Shown here piece after piece: positions 8,270-15,208 of a DNA stretch of 22,862 bases (position 1 is its first letter; every line of letters starts with the position of its first letter). The translations under genes and the position numbers were made by a program. The stretch covers positions 1 through 22,862 of the forward strand of contig CAMLML010000075.1 in the NCBI GenBank assembly GCA_946481095.1, in the 5' to 3' direction. The notes beneath the pieces were generated by a model, which was not told the DNA's origin, searched no databases, and saw nothing but the letters and a program-made list of their open reading frames with translations. The stretch is from an uncultured Cellvibrio sp. GTDB taxonomy: Bacteria > Pseudomonadota > Gammaproteobacteria > Pseudomonadales > Cellvibrionaceae.

Positions 8270-8796
8270 CACATCTGCCATTGTTTGATATCAAATTTGG
8301 GTTGCATTTGTGATTCGGAATCCTGAATGCGTAACTCAAGTACCAGCGGGTCCTGGGTTTTGGTCAGGGTAATTTTTGCTCCGCGTTTGTAATCCCTGTT
8401 GGGGCCGCGACCGGTAAAAATTGCACTGATTTCGTGCTCGCCGGCTTTCACGTTGCCAACATAGAGCCGTTGCACACCACCGCGAAACAGAGCCTGTGTT
8501 TGTTTATCACTGTAAATTTCACTGACTACCAGCTTGTTATCTATTTCAACCCTGACCGCATCCAGTGCAAAAAAATTACCCAGATCCATGGACAAATAGA
8601 TGGCCACTTGACTACTGGCGGGATAGAGCAATTCTTCTTCCAGAATCAACAAATCGCGATTCAATGTCAGAACTGACTCCTTTAATGCTTCAGCATCTGC
8701 AGCTGCGGTTGCGTCATCTTCTTGTGCAGACAGAAACAATGGGCAGAGGCTGATCAAAATGACTGTTAATTTAACAAGAGAACAAATAATTCTCAT
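8269..8796 (-). CDS. Exported protein of unknown function, first gene of the motor operon
   Basis: This is a 175-residue protein with a signal peptide (residues 1-24, cleavage likely after LSA before Gln25). A short helical stretch (about 33-56) is followed by a beta-rich domain (about 60-155) with phrases such as VAIYLSMDLGNFFALDAVRV and YVGNVKAGEHEISAIFTGRG, like a small immunoglobulin- or PEGA-like sandwich module. I do not recognise a named family. A CGGAGT site precedes the ATG, and the stop codon is shared with the start of the next gene. As the promoter-proximal gene it is likely made together with the TPR proteins and may be a periplasmic adaptor, which is an inference from position only. 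Confidence 0.8.
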   Translation of the reverse strand: MRIICSLVKLTVILISLCPLFLSAQEDDATAAADAEALKESVLTLNRDLLILEEELLYPASSQVAIYLSMDLGNFFALDAVRVEIDNKLVVSEIYSDKQTQALFRGGVQRLYVGNVKAGEHEISAIFTGRGPNRDYKRGAKITLTKTQDPLVLELRIQDSESQMQPKFDIKQWQM

Positions 8797-9041
8797 GGGT
8801 AACTCCGTAATTTGTTAACTATTGCGTTTATAGCAGTATTCGTTGGTTTCTGCATTCTAGTTTTGAGCACTGTCAGCGAATGTGACTAGGTGCACAGTTA
8901 CAGGCTCATTATTTTTAATATTTATTTTTCACAGTCAGGCCTTTGTTGCCAAGGTTCAAAAAAAGTTTGTTTTGTTACTAAATCATCACAATGTGACAAT
9001 TTTGGTCTCTGTGTAACCAGGTGAATAATAAAAAACACAGG

Positions 9042-9251
9042 TTAAAAATTAATTCGCTTGAGCATTTCCTTTCGGGTGTTGATCAATTCTTTTAGCGTTT
9101 GTATATCCGAAAAATTGACAGAACTGCCGGCAGATTTAAGCTCGTGAAGTTGTCTTTCAAATTTTTCTATATCAGCGACTAATTTTATGCGTAACAACTT
9201 ATCCCGTTTAGCTAACTCCTGACCCTCGACATCCGCGTCATGTCTCGACAT
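9042..9251 (-). CDS. Small coiled-coil protein (69 aa), function unknown
   Basis: A short, strongly charged protein (MSRHDADVEGQELAKRDKLL at the start) with heptad-like spacing over residues 15-66, consistent with one or two helices pairing as a coiled coil. There is no signal peptide, so it should be cytoplasmic. A good ribosome site (AAGGGG, six bases before ATG) supports it as a real gene. It stands alone between the cysQ end and the 245-base upstream region of the motor operon; its own stop is followed by an AT-rich run with no clear terminator. I do not recognise a family. Confidence 0.6.
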   Translation of the reverse strand: MSRHDADVEGQELAKRDKLLRIKLVADIEKFERQLHELKSAGSSVNFSDIQTLKELINTRKEMLKRINF

Positions 9252-9340
9252 CTACTACCCCTTAAGTGCAAAACTGATACCTGAATATTCTTTTAAGGTA
9301 GAACACTTTTGGAGTCTTGGCGAATAAGGCTTTGAAGAAA

Positions 9341-10195
9341 TTATGGCTGGGACTGGGAGGGGTGATTGTTTAACCAACGCAGAATTAAATCGGGGTCGCT
9401 GCTGGCGCAAAAATCTCCATTAAGAAGAGTGTTCCGTTGGTTGTAGGTGAATGGTCGGGTCGATTGCAAACTGACCAATTTTCCACCGGCTGCGTCCAAT
9501 ATTGCATGAGCAGCCGCAGTGTCCCATTCATTGGTTGGCCCTGTGCGTAGATATAAATCGGCACTGCCTTCTGCTACCGCACAAATTTTAAGCGAACTTC
9601 CCAGTGGAAAAATTTCAATTTTGTTTGGCCAATGGGTTTGTATCTGGTCGAGTTTTTTCCGGGAAGATACGCTGTGATGGTGTTGGCTCACCAGTGCACG
9701 CAAAGGTAATTGTTGTTGGTAGCGATTTGCCAATGGTTCGCAGAAAATTTGCACAATCTCGTCACCGATTTTTCGCCATGCGCCAGTGTTTGATTGCGCC
9801 CAATAAAATTTTCCGGTGACGGGCTGATAAACCACACCCAAAATACTTGAGCCTTTATTGATCAGCGCGACATTTACTGTGAATTGACCGTTTCGAGCCA
9901 AAAATTCCTTGGTGCCATCAAGCGGGTCTATCAGCCAGAAGCTTTCCCATTCTTGCCTTTGTGCATAATCAGTCGGGCAACTTTCTTCCGATAAAACGGG
10001 CAAGGGGCTGATAGCCGCCAAACCTTCCGCCAGCCGTTTATGGGCAGCCAGGTCAGCAGCAGTTAAAGGAGAGGTGTCCGCCTTGGTCACCAATTGTGTG
10101 GTTTCAGGGTTCTGGTAGATCTGCAATATGTCGTCGCCTGCCAGCTTGACCAGTTGCAACAGCTTATCCATTTGCGCGCTTGTAAATTCAATCAT
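9341..10195 (-). CDS. cysQ: 3'(2'),5'-bisphosphate nucleotidase CysQ
   Basis: This cytoplasmic, magnesium-dependent enzyme removes the 3'-phosphate from PAP (and PAPS), clearing the by-product of sulfate assimilation. The inositol-monophosphatase fold signatures are present: the metal-binding Glu in LSEES (residues 68-72), DPLDGTKEF (Asp90 and Asp93) and the C-terminal EWDTAAAHAILDAAGG with Asp225. The length of 284 residues is close to the family norm of about 250-270. I chose the ATG at 10195 because it overlaps the nudE stop codon by four bases (ATGA); another in-frame ATG three codons upstream (10204) is possible. It follows nudE in one transcript, a pairing seen in related gammaproteobacteria. 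Confidence 0.93.
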   Translation of the reverse strand: MIEFTSAQMDKLLQLVKLAGDDILQIYQNPETTQLVTKADTSPLTAADLAAHKRLAEGLAAISPLPVLSEESCPTDYAQRQEWESFWLIDPLDGTKEFLARNGQFTVNVALINKGSSILGVVYQPVTGKFYWAQSNTGAWRKIGDEIVQIFCEPLANRYQQQLPLRALVSQHHHSVSSRKKLDQIQTHWPNKIEIFPLGSSLKICAVAEGSADLYLRTGPTNEWDTAAAHAILDAAGGKLVSLQSTRPFTYNQRNTLLNGDFCASSDPDLILRWLNNHPSQSQP

Positions 10196-10767
10196 TCCGG
10201 ACATTCTTCGCTGGGCACAAAATTACCTTTCAACCATTCCCGCACCAGATAAAGTGCCGCAATACTGCGACCTTCGCAGACATCGGCACGGGCCACTATC
10301 TGATTAATATCGTCAAGTTTTATTGGCACTACCTCAATGGGTTCGGGTTCATCGCCTATTAGTCGTTCGGGATAAAGTTGGCGAGCAACAAAAACATTAA
10401 TGCTGTGTTCCATATAAGAAGGTGACAAATAAATGCGCTTGAGAAATACCAATTCCCCTGCGCCATAACCGACTTCCTCTTTTAATTCACGATTGGCGGC
10501 TTCGGGCAGTGTTTCACCCGGGTCGCGGGCGCCCTTGGGTAAACCCAGATGGTAATTTTCCAATCCCATGGCATATTCGCGCACCATAAGCACTGTATTT
10601 TCGTCGGACATGGGTACAATAAGCACTGCGCCATTGCCGCTACTGCAAAGTTTTTCGTAATGTCGCTCTTCGCCATTGCCAAAACGTAAATGGATTTCAT
10701 CCGAACGAAATCGGAGGCTGGATACCAGTCGTTTGCGGCTCAGTATGTCGGGTTTTTGTTTGGTCAT
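10192..10767 (-). CDS. nudE: ADP compounds hydrolase NudE (Nudix family)
   Basis: This 191-residue enzyme hydrolyses ADP-ribose, NADH, Ap3A and similar nucleotides. The Nudix box is intact at residues 79-101, running from GARDPGE to NRELKEEVGY with its glutamates in place. The sequence MIVP-like strand, VREYAMGLENYHLGLPKGA and the end LVREWLKG match E. coli NudE closely. The frame stays open upstream to 10815, but the ATG at 10767 has an AGGGA ribosome site and gives the usual NudE length and N-terminus, so I prefer it. It is divergent from yrfG, as in E. coli, and the shared gap is under 90 bases. Confidence 0.94.
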   Translation of the reverse strand: MTKQKPDILSRKRLVSSLRFRSDEIHLRFGNGEERHYEKLCSSGNGAVLIVPMSDENTVLMVREYAMGLENYHLGLPKGARDPGETLPEAANRELKEEVGYGAGELVFLKRIYLSPSYMEHSINVFVARQLYPERLIGDEPEPIEVVPIKLDDINQIVARADVCEGRSIAALYLVREWLKGNFVPSEECPE

Positions 10768-10854
10768 TGGTTCCCTGTGTCGGATTATTGGTGCAACATC
10801 TGCAAGTCTACGCAAAATCAGTTTTTGAGTCAGTTTACATATAGAGTCGGCGTT

Positions 10855-11553
10855 ATGGTATCAGTAAGTCAGCAAGCGGAAGTTGAACCGGGAAAGGTTC
10901 GGGTCAATTGGCAGGATATAGACACAGTGCTTCTGGACATGGACGGCACTTTGCTCGATTTACATTTTGATAATTATTTCTGGCAAACCTGGTTGCCCAA
11001 ACGTTACGCCGATATTCATGGATTGGATCTGGATCACACACTGCAAACTTTAAATGCTCACATAGAATCCTATCGCGGTACCCTGCAATGGTATTGCCTG
11101 GATTTTTGGTCAGACACTTTTTCGGTGGATATCCCGGCACTAAAAAAAGAAGTACAACACAAAATTGCCTATCGACCTCACGTCAAAGAATTTTTAACCC
11201 AGTTACGCGAAGCCGATAAACAAATCTGGTTGGTCACCAATGCGCATCGCGACAGCGTCAATTTAAAAATTGCGATGACCGGGCTTGATCAGTATCTCGA
11301 TAAAATTATTTCTTCCCACGATTTTGCAGAACCCAAGGAATCAATTCATTTCTGGATGCAAATGTCACAAGCTTTTCCGTTTGATCGACAACGCAGTTTA
11401 TTTATTGATGATACGGTCAGTGTATTAAATACCGCAAAAAATTTTGGTATTGCCCATCTATTGGGTATTCATCAACCGGATAGCCAGCAACCCAGAAGTA
11501 TGAGTGAATTTCCGGCAGTGAATCACTTCGATGAAATATTGCCTGTCAGGTAA
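10855..11553 (+). CDS. yrfG: GMP/IMP nucleotidase YrfG (HAD family)
   Basis: This HAD-superfamily phosphatase of 232 residues dephosphorylates GMP and IMP by family knowledge from E. coli. All HAD motifs are visible: LLDMDGTLLD (nucleophile Asp28, Asp30), LVTNAH for motif II, the Lys in EPKES for motif III and LFIDDT for motif IV. NWQDIDTVLLDMDGTLLDL and FDNYFWQTWLP match E. coli YrfG strongly. The frame is open from 10690, but that would overlap nudE and add 55 unrelated residues; the ATG at 10855 gives the expected N-terminus, though its ribosome site is weak. It leads the yrfG-hslR-hslO group. Confidence 0.93.
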   Translation: MVSVSQQAEVEPGKVRVNWQDIDTVLLDMDGTLLDLHFDNYFWQTWLPKRYADIHGLDLDHTLQTLNAHIESYRGTLQWYCLDFWSDTFSVDIPALKKEVQHKIAYRPHVKEFLTQLREADKQIWLVTNAHRDSVNLKIAMTGLDQYLDKIISSHDFAEPKESIHFWMQMSQAFPFDRQRSLFIDDTVSVLNTAKNFGIAHLLGIHQPDSQQPRSMSEFPAVNHFDEILPVR

Positions 11554-11558
11554 TTGTT

Positions 11559-11999
11559 ATGACACGAAAATCCCAACGTACGCATGAAGATGATGATGAT
11601 CAGGACGATGGCAAAATTCGCATCGACAAATGGCTCTGGGCCGCACGATTTTTTAAAACCCGCAATTTAGCCAAACAAGCGATTGAAGGCGGAAAAGTTC
11701 ATTGCGATGGCCAGCGTGTAAAAGCCAGCAAAGAAATGACCACCGGTTTGGAATTGACAATCCGTCAGGATTTGACTGAAAAAGTTGTGATTGTAAAAGC
11801 CTTGTCAGATCAGCGCCGTGGTGCACCGGAAGCAGCACTGCTGTATGAAGAAACTGAAGCCAGCAAACAAAAACGTGAAAAACAAGCAGCAGATCGCAAA
11901 GCAGGCTTGGCGAATTTTATTATCAGCGATCACAAACCCAACAAAAAAGAACGAAGACAGATTCATCGTTTTCAGAATATTTTTTCGGCGGATGAATAA
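11559..11999 (+). CDS. hslR: Heat-shock protein 15, ribosome-associated S4-domain protein HslR
   Basis: Hsp15 binds stalled 50S subunits carrying nascent chain-tRNA and helps recycle them after heat shock. The S4 RNA-binding domain spans residues about 19-80 (IRIDKWLWAARFFKTRNLAK, then GGKVHCDGQRVKASKEM), followed by a basic helical tail, as in E. coli Hsp15 (133 residues; 146 here). The extra length is an acidic N-terminal stretch with a run of Asp residues. It starts five bases after the yrfG stop and precedes hslO, the same order as in enterobacteria. The downstream gap carries a GC-rich hairpin repeat. Confidence 0.94.
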   Translation: MTRKSQRTHEDDDDQDDGKIRIDKWLWAARFFKTRNLAKQAIEGGKVHCDGQRVKASKEMTTGLELTIRQDLTEKVVIVKALSDQRRGAPEAALLYEETEASKQKREKQAADRKAGLANFIISDHKPNKKERRQIHRFQNIFSADE

Positions 12000-12003
12000 A
12001 ACA

Positions 12004-12116
12004 AACCCCACCCTAACCCTCCCCCTTCGTAAGGGGAGGCGGGGGAGGGATTTAAAATGGTTAAATGATCTGAGTTTTTAAATCCCCCCTAACCCCCCTT
12101 TTTCAAAGTGGGGAAC
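12004..12116. repeat. GC-rich paired hairpin repeat between hslR and hslO, copy 2
   Basis: Two facing arms are seen: the left runs from CCCCACCCTAACCCTCCCCC to GGGGGAGGGATTTAAA, the right from TTTAAATCCCCCCTAACCCC to AAAGTGGGG. They can pair with each other through the ATTTAAA/TTTAAAT ends and GC-rich blocks, and each also folds alone. The family matches the repeats at about 2247, 17137 and 19704; the right half is nearly identical to 19772-19800. Lying between co-directional heat-shock genes, it may partly terminate hslR transcripts. Confidence 0.8.
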
Positions 12117-12144
12117 AAAAAATTAAATTTTCAGAGAAGTTGTT

Positions 12145-13047
12145 ATGAGTAATACCGATCACCTGCACAAATTTTTGTTCGATAATTGCGATATTCGTGG
12201 CGAGATAGTGTCCTTAAAACAATCTTATCAACAAGTGATGGACAACAATCCTTATTCGCCTTCCATGAAAAAGCTATTGGGGGAATTTTTGGCGGTTGTT
12301 GGATTGCTTTCATCCACATTAAAAATGGATGGAAAAATTATTTTGCAAGCTCATGGCAATGGGCCAGTGTCAACCGTGATGGCGGAGTGTACTCATCACA
12401 ATGAAGTGCGTGGCATTATTCGACAAAACCCGGATATTGAATTAACCGATGAAATTGCGCTCGGTGCCAATTTGCGTGAGCTATTGGGGCAAGGGGTGAT
12501 TGTGATTACGATTGAGCCGAAACGCGCTGAAAATTTTGCCGGAAAATTGGAGCGTTATCAGGGCATTGTGCCAATGGAGGCGGATAATCTTGCTGCGTGT
12601 ATTGAACATTATTTTGAACAATCCGAACAATTGGCTACGCGTATTTGGTTAACAGTGCACTCACAATCGGCACACGGATTAATGTTACAAGCTTTGCCAC
12701 AACAAATCGCCAGTGCAGAAGCCAATGCCGAAAATTGGGAAACATTGGTCACTTTGGCCGCAACACTAAAGCCAGCAGAAGTTTTGCAATTAAATCATCT
12801 GGATATTTTGTATCGCTTGTTTCATGAGCAGCAATTGCGTGTTTACGAACCGCGAGAGTTACACTTTGCATGTTCTTGTTCGGAAGAAAGGTGCATTCAG
12901 GCGTTGGTTGCCCTGGGTAAAGAAGAGTTGGAGGATATTCTTGCCGAAAAAGGCAGCATTGATATGGATTGCCAATTTTGTAATCAACACTACCACTTCA
13001 GTGCGGAAAAAGTTCAGCAGTTATATCAGGGAGCGATTTTGCATTAA
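12145..13047 (+). CDS. hslO: Redox-regulated chaperone Hsp33
   Basis: Hsp33 is a cytoplasmic holdase that is inactive when reduced with bound zinc and becomes active when oxidised and unfolded. The 300-residue length is normal. The zinc-binding redox switch is intact: CxC at Cys243/Cys245 and CxxC at Cys276/Cys279, 30 residues apart, which fits the family spacing. Cys250 is an additional cysteine near the switch. The N-terminal core (DNCDIRGEIVSL) and VVGLLSSTLK are typical. It follows hslR on the same strand, though a hairpin repeat fills most of the gap; AGAGAAG lies before the ATG. The stop codon lies inside the terminator stem at 13044-13078. Confidence 0.96.
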   Translation: MSNTDHLHKFLFDNCDIRGEIVSLKQSYQQVMDNNPYSPSMKKLLGEFLAVVGLLSSTLKMDGKIILQAHGNGPVSTVMAECTHHNEVRGIIRQNPDIELTDEIALGANLRELLGQGVIVITIEPKRAENFAGKLERYQGIVPMEADNLAACIEHYFEQSEQLATRIWLTVHSQSAHGLMLQALPQQIASAEANAENWETLVTLAATLKPAEVLQLNHLDILYRLFHEQQLRVYEPRELHFACSCSEERCIQALVALGKEELEDILAEKGSIDMDCQFCNQHYHFSAEKVQQLYQGAILH

Positions 13048-13078
13048 CAATGGTGGGCAATATGCCCGCCATTGTTAA
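13044..13078. terminator. Two-way terminator between hslO and the convergent XRE gene
   Basis: Arms TTAACAATGGTGGGCA (13044-13059) and TGCCCGCCATTGTTAA (13063-13078) pair with one G/T mismatch around a three-base loop. The stem contains the stop codons of both convergent genes (TAA at 13045-13047 and, on the minus strand, at 13075-13077). The T-rich side (ATTGTTAAAT) is modest, so strength is uncertain. Confidence 0.75.
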
Positions 13079-13809
13079 ATTTGCAATTTACGCAATCGAT
13101 ATTCCGTAATAAAACCAAACACACCGCAGAAAGTTAACAAGAAGCCGACAAGCATTAACCAGCGGTTTTCAAATCTTTCAGTGGGATGGCTTCCCCTTGA
13201 TCTAAACATTCTAAAACCGCCTTCCACTTTTTCAACGTAGCTATCACCTAAATATTGATCTTTTAAAATCATTTGAATATCCCTTCGCTCACTTTCAAAG
13301 GTTTTGACTATGTTGTGTTGCTCATTGCTTGGCCAAATGGTTTTAACTAAAAAAATATGCCGGATTCGGTCATCAAAAAATAATTCTTTGGGCTCGCCAG
13401 GTTTGGTAATACCCAGAGATTCATATTGATAAACAGTATTGCTAAAAATTAACCCGCGATGACCTGCCACAATCAGGGTTAAGCCCAAAATGCAAAGTGC
13501 GGCAGAAACGTAAAGCCATTTTTTAACCGAATGTATTTTGATTGTGATTTGTGCTGCCAGATGATTGGCTACTTCGGGTATGTGTTTGAGTTGTTTGTGC
13601 ATTGAATCTTTGTCGATGCCTTGCAGAAACTCTGTAGTGGTCAATTCCAGACCTTTTAATAGTGACTGAAAAATATCGGCGGATGGAATGGACTTGTCAT
13701 TTTCCAGTTTGGATAAATAAGATTGTTCAATACCAATCATCTCGGCTAACTGAGGTTGCGTCAGATTTTTTTCTGCACGAATTTGTTTAATGCGTTCACC
13801 AATGTTCAT
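13075..13809 (-). CDS. Membrane-anchored XRE-type DNA-binding protein
   Basis: A helix-turn-helix domain of the XRE/Cro type occupies residues 3-57 (GERIKQIRAEKNLTQPQLAE, then IEQSYLSKLENDKSIPS). It is followed by a membrane helix at about 98-117, a stretch of about 100 residues probably in the periplasm, and a second helix at about 217-235 with a short basic tail (RLRKLQI). The protein thus looks like a one-component regulator tied to the membrane, sensing something outside or in the membrane. The start at 13809 has an AGGA ribosome site seven bases away and begins the HTH directly; an in-frame ATG at 13848 would add 13 unrelated residues. It converges on hslO. Target genes are unknown. Confidence 0.82.
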   Translation of the reverse strand: MNIGERIKQIRAEKNLTQPQLAEMIGIEQSYLSKLENDKSIPSADIFQSLLKGLELTTTEFLQGIDKDSMHKQLKHIPEVANHLAAQITIKIHSVKKWLYVSAALCILGLTLIVAGHRGLIFSNTVYQYESLGITKPGEPKELFFDDRIRHIFLVKTIWPSNEQHNIVKTFESERRDIQMILKDQYLGDSYVEKVEGGFRMFRSRGSHPTERFENRWLMLVGFLLTFCGVFGFITEYRLRKLQI

Positions 13810-13912
13810 CGGGATTTCCTTTAGCTGGGAATAAAAGATACCGTTCATCTTAAGTTTTGGATCTCAAGAGAGCGGTTTGATTTATTCTTGGGAATTCTTG
13901 TAAAACTGGGAA

Positions 13913-13946
13913 GATGAATATTCATGAATTAACAGGAATATTCATC
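13913..13946. repeat. Perfect 11-base inverted repeat at the lacI-type gene 3' end
   Basis: Arms GATGAATATTC (13913-13923) and GAATATTCATC (13936-13946) are perfect complements around a 12-base AT-rich spacer that itself contains ATGAATT. The right arm covers part of the repressor stop codon. No U-run follows on the minus strand, so it is a weak terminator at best; it lies about 105-135 bases before the XRE gene and could be its operator. Confidence 0.55.
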
Positions 13947-14940
13947 ATTTCTTCACCGGTGCGGTACTCTTGCGAATAATAAATTCGGTTGGCAATACGC
14001 ATTCACGTTGACTGAGGGGTTCACCTTCAATCATTTTCAGCAACATATCCATTGCCAGTTTTCCCATTTCTTCTGCCGGTTGGGAAATGGTGGTGAGGCT
14101 GGGGTCAGAATATTTTGCGTAGGAAATATCATCAAAACCCGTTACGGAAATATCTTCCGGAATTTTGAAACCATTGGATTTCAGTGTTTGCATGGCGCCA
14201 ATTGCCATTTCATCATTCATGCAAAAAATGGCGGTAGGTTTGTTTTGCATGTTGCAAAACTGGAATGCGGCGTTGAGGCCCGACCACATAGTGAAGTCGC
14301 CTTCGGCAATCAGATCGCGATCAAAAGGAATTCCGGCTTCTTCGATGCTGTCTTTGTAACCGGCCAAACGATCAACGGCGTGAGGGTTGTCTCTTAATCC
14401 TGAAATAACGCCTATACGTCTGTGTCCGAGCGAAATCAGGTAATCCACCATCATTTTGGCGGCTTTGCGATTGTCGATACGAATTGCCGGGCCGCTGGTA
14501 AATTCACATCCGCAGGCGTTAACACAGGGGACATCCGGGGGAATGTTGTTTTGGCTTTTTTCCGAGCTGGGCCGCAACTGGATGATGCCATCTGCCAAAC
14601 GGGTTTCGACCCGGCGAATGTACTCCAGTTCTCTTTCGACGGTTCCCCGCGTGTCGCCCAACAACACGGCGTAACCTTTTTGCTGAGCGCGGTCTTCAAG
14701 CGCACGAATAAACAGCGAATAAAAGGGGTTGGCTATGTCGGGCACCATCACCAATACCGCATAAGCTTTAGCCGAGCGAAAATTGCGAGCCAGCATATTG
14801 GGTTTGTAACTCAGCTCGGCAATTGCCGCATGGACTTTTTCCAGGCTTGCAGGAGACACTTTTTCCGGGTTACTTAAAGCGCGTGACACAGTGGCTACAG
14901 ATACATCAGCCAGACGAGCGACATCTCGGATATTCGACAT
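13945..14940 (-). CDS. LacI-family transcriptional regulator of the mannan locus
   Basis: A 331-residue one-component regulator. The LacI helix-turn-helix and hinge occupy residues 1-57 (IRDVARLADVSVATVSRALS; KPNMLARNFRS), followed by the periplasmic-binding-protein-like effector domain (about 60-331) with PDIANPFYSLF and SVTGFDDISYA, both typical of the family. Divergent transcription from the symporter gene and the adjacent palindromic operator at 15035 suggest that it controls the mannan genes and itself, probably relieved by mannose-type sugars or mannobiose; the effector is inferred. A GGGAAA ribosome site precedes the ATG. There is no sign of truncation. Confidence 0.92.
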   Translation of the reverse strand: MSNIRDVARLADVSVATVSRALSNPEKVSPASLEKVHAAIAELSYKPNMLARNFRSAKAYAVLVMVPDIANPFYSLFIRALEDRAQQKGYAVLLGDTRGTVERELEYIRRVETRLADGIIQLRPSSEKSQNNIPPDVPCVNACGCEFTSGPAIRIDNRKAAKMMVDYLISLGHRRIGVISGLRDNPHAVDRLAGYKDSIEEAGIPFDRDLIAEGDFTMWSGLNAAFQFCNMQNKPTAIFCMNDEMAIGAMQTLKSNGFKIPEDISVTGFDDISYAKYSDPSLTTISQPAEEMGKLAMDMLLKMIEGEPLSQRECVLPTEFIIRKSTAPVKK

Positions 14941-15034
14941 AGGTTTCCCGATTTCTATTTATGTGGGGGAGGGGAATTAAACGGCGTTGAAAATTTACTA
15001 CAAGTAATTGGTTAAAAACACTGGAAAAAAATGG

Positions 15035-15048
15035 TGTAAACGGTTACA
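15035..15048. promoter_or_regulatory. Candidate LacI-family operator
   Basis: TGTAAACGGTTACA is a near-perfect palindrome with the central CG typical of LacI-family operators. It lies 95 bases upstream of the repressor start and 160 bases upstream of the symporter start. A second, weaker dyad (GCAAACACTGTTTTGC, 15128-15143) lies between it and the symporter. No convincing -35/-10 pair was found by eye. Confidence 0.65.
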
Positions 15049-15154
15049 TTGTCGATCCGGCTTAAATTCGAATGGACTTTAAGGTTTTGGGGGCGTTAGG
15101 TTAGTGTTTTTAAGGACAGGCTGTCTGGCAAACACTGTTTTGCTACATGCGAGG

Positions 15155-15175
15155 AGCAGCCCAAAAAGGGGTGCT
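15155..15175 (+). promoter_or_regulatory. Possible leader stem-loop before the symporter gene
   Basis: AGCAGCCC and GGGGTGCT pair with one mismatch around an AAAAA loop, about 35 bases before the symporter ATG. It could be a leader hairpin or a chance dyad; no run of U follows. Confidence 0.3.
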
Positions 15176-15208
15176 GATAATGTACATATAATAATCAGGT
15201 TGTAATTC

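Noticed and set aside
8972..8999. TTGTCA and TAACAA (minus strand) with 16-base spacing as promoter of the motor operon
   Set aside because: The -10 matches only three of six consensus bases; I could not support a promoter in the 8797-9041 gap by eye, and the nearby TGTGA is not a convincing CRP site.
10690..10854. Upstream extension of yrfG
   Set aside because: It would overlap nudE and adds residues with no family match; the ATG at 10855 gives the normal N-terminus.
14008..14877. Plus-strand frames opposite the LacI-type gene
   Set aside because: The minus-strand frame has a full LacI-family domain order; the opposite frames have no recognisable motif or ribosome site.
15187..15192. Perfect TATAAT before the symporter gene
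   Set aside because: No -35 match lies 16-18 bases upstream and transcription would start about nine bases before the ATG, leaving hardly any leader.
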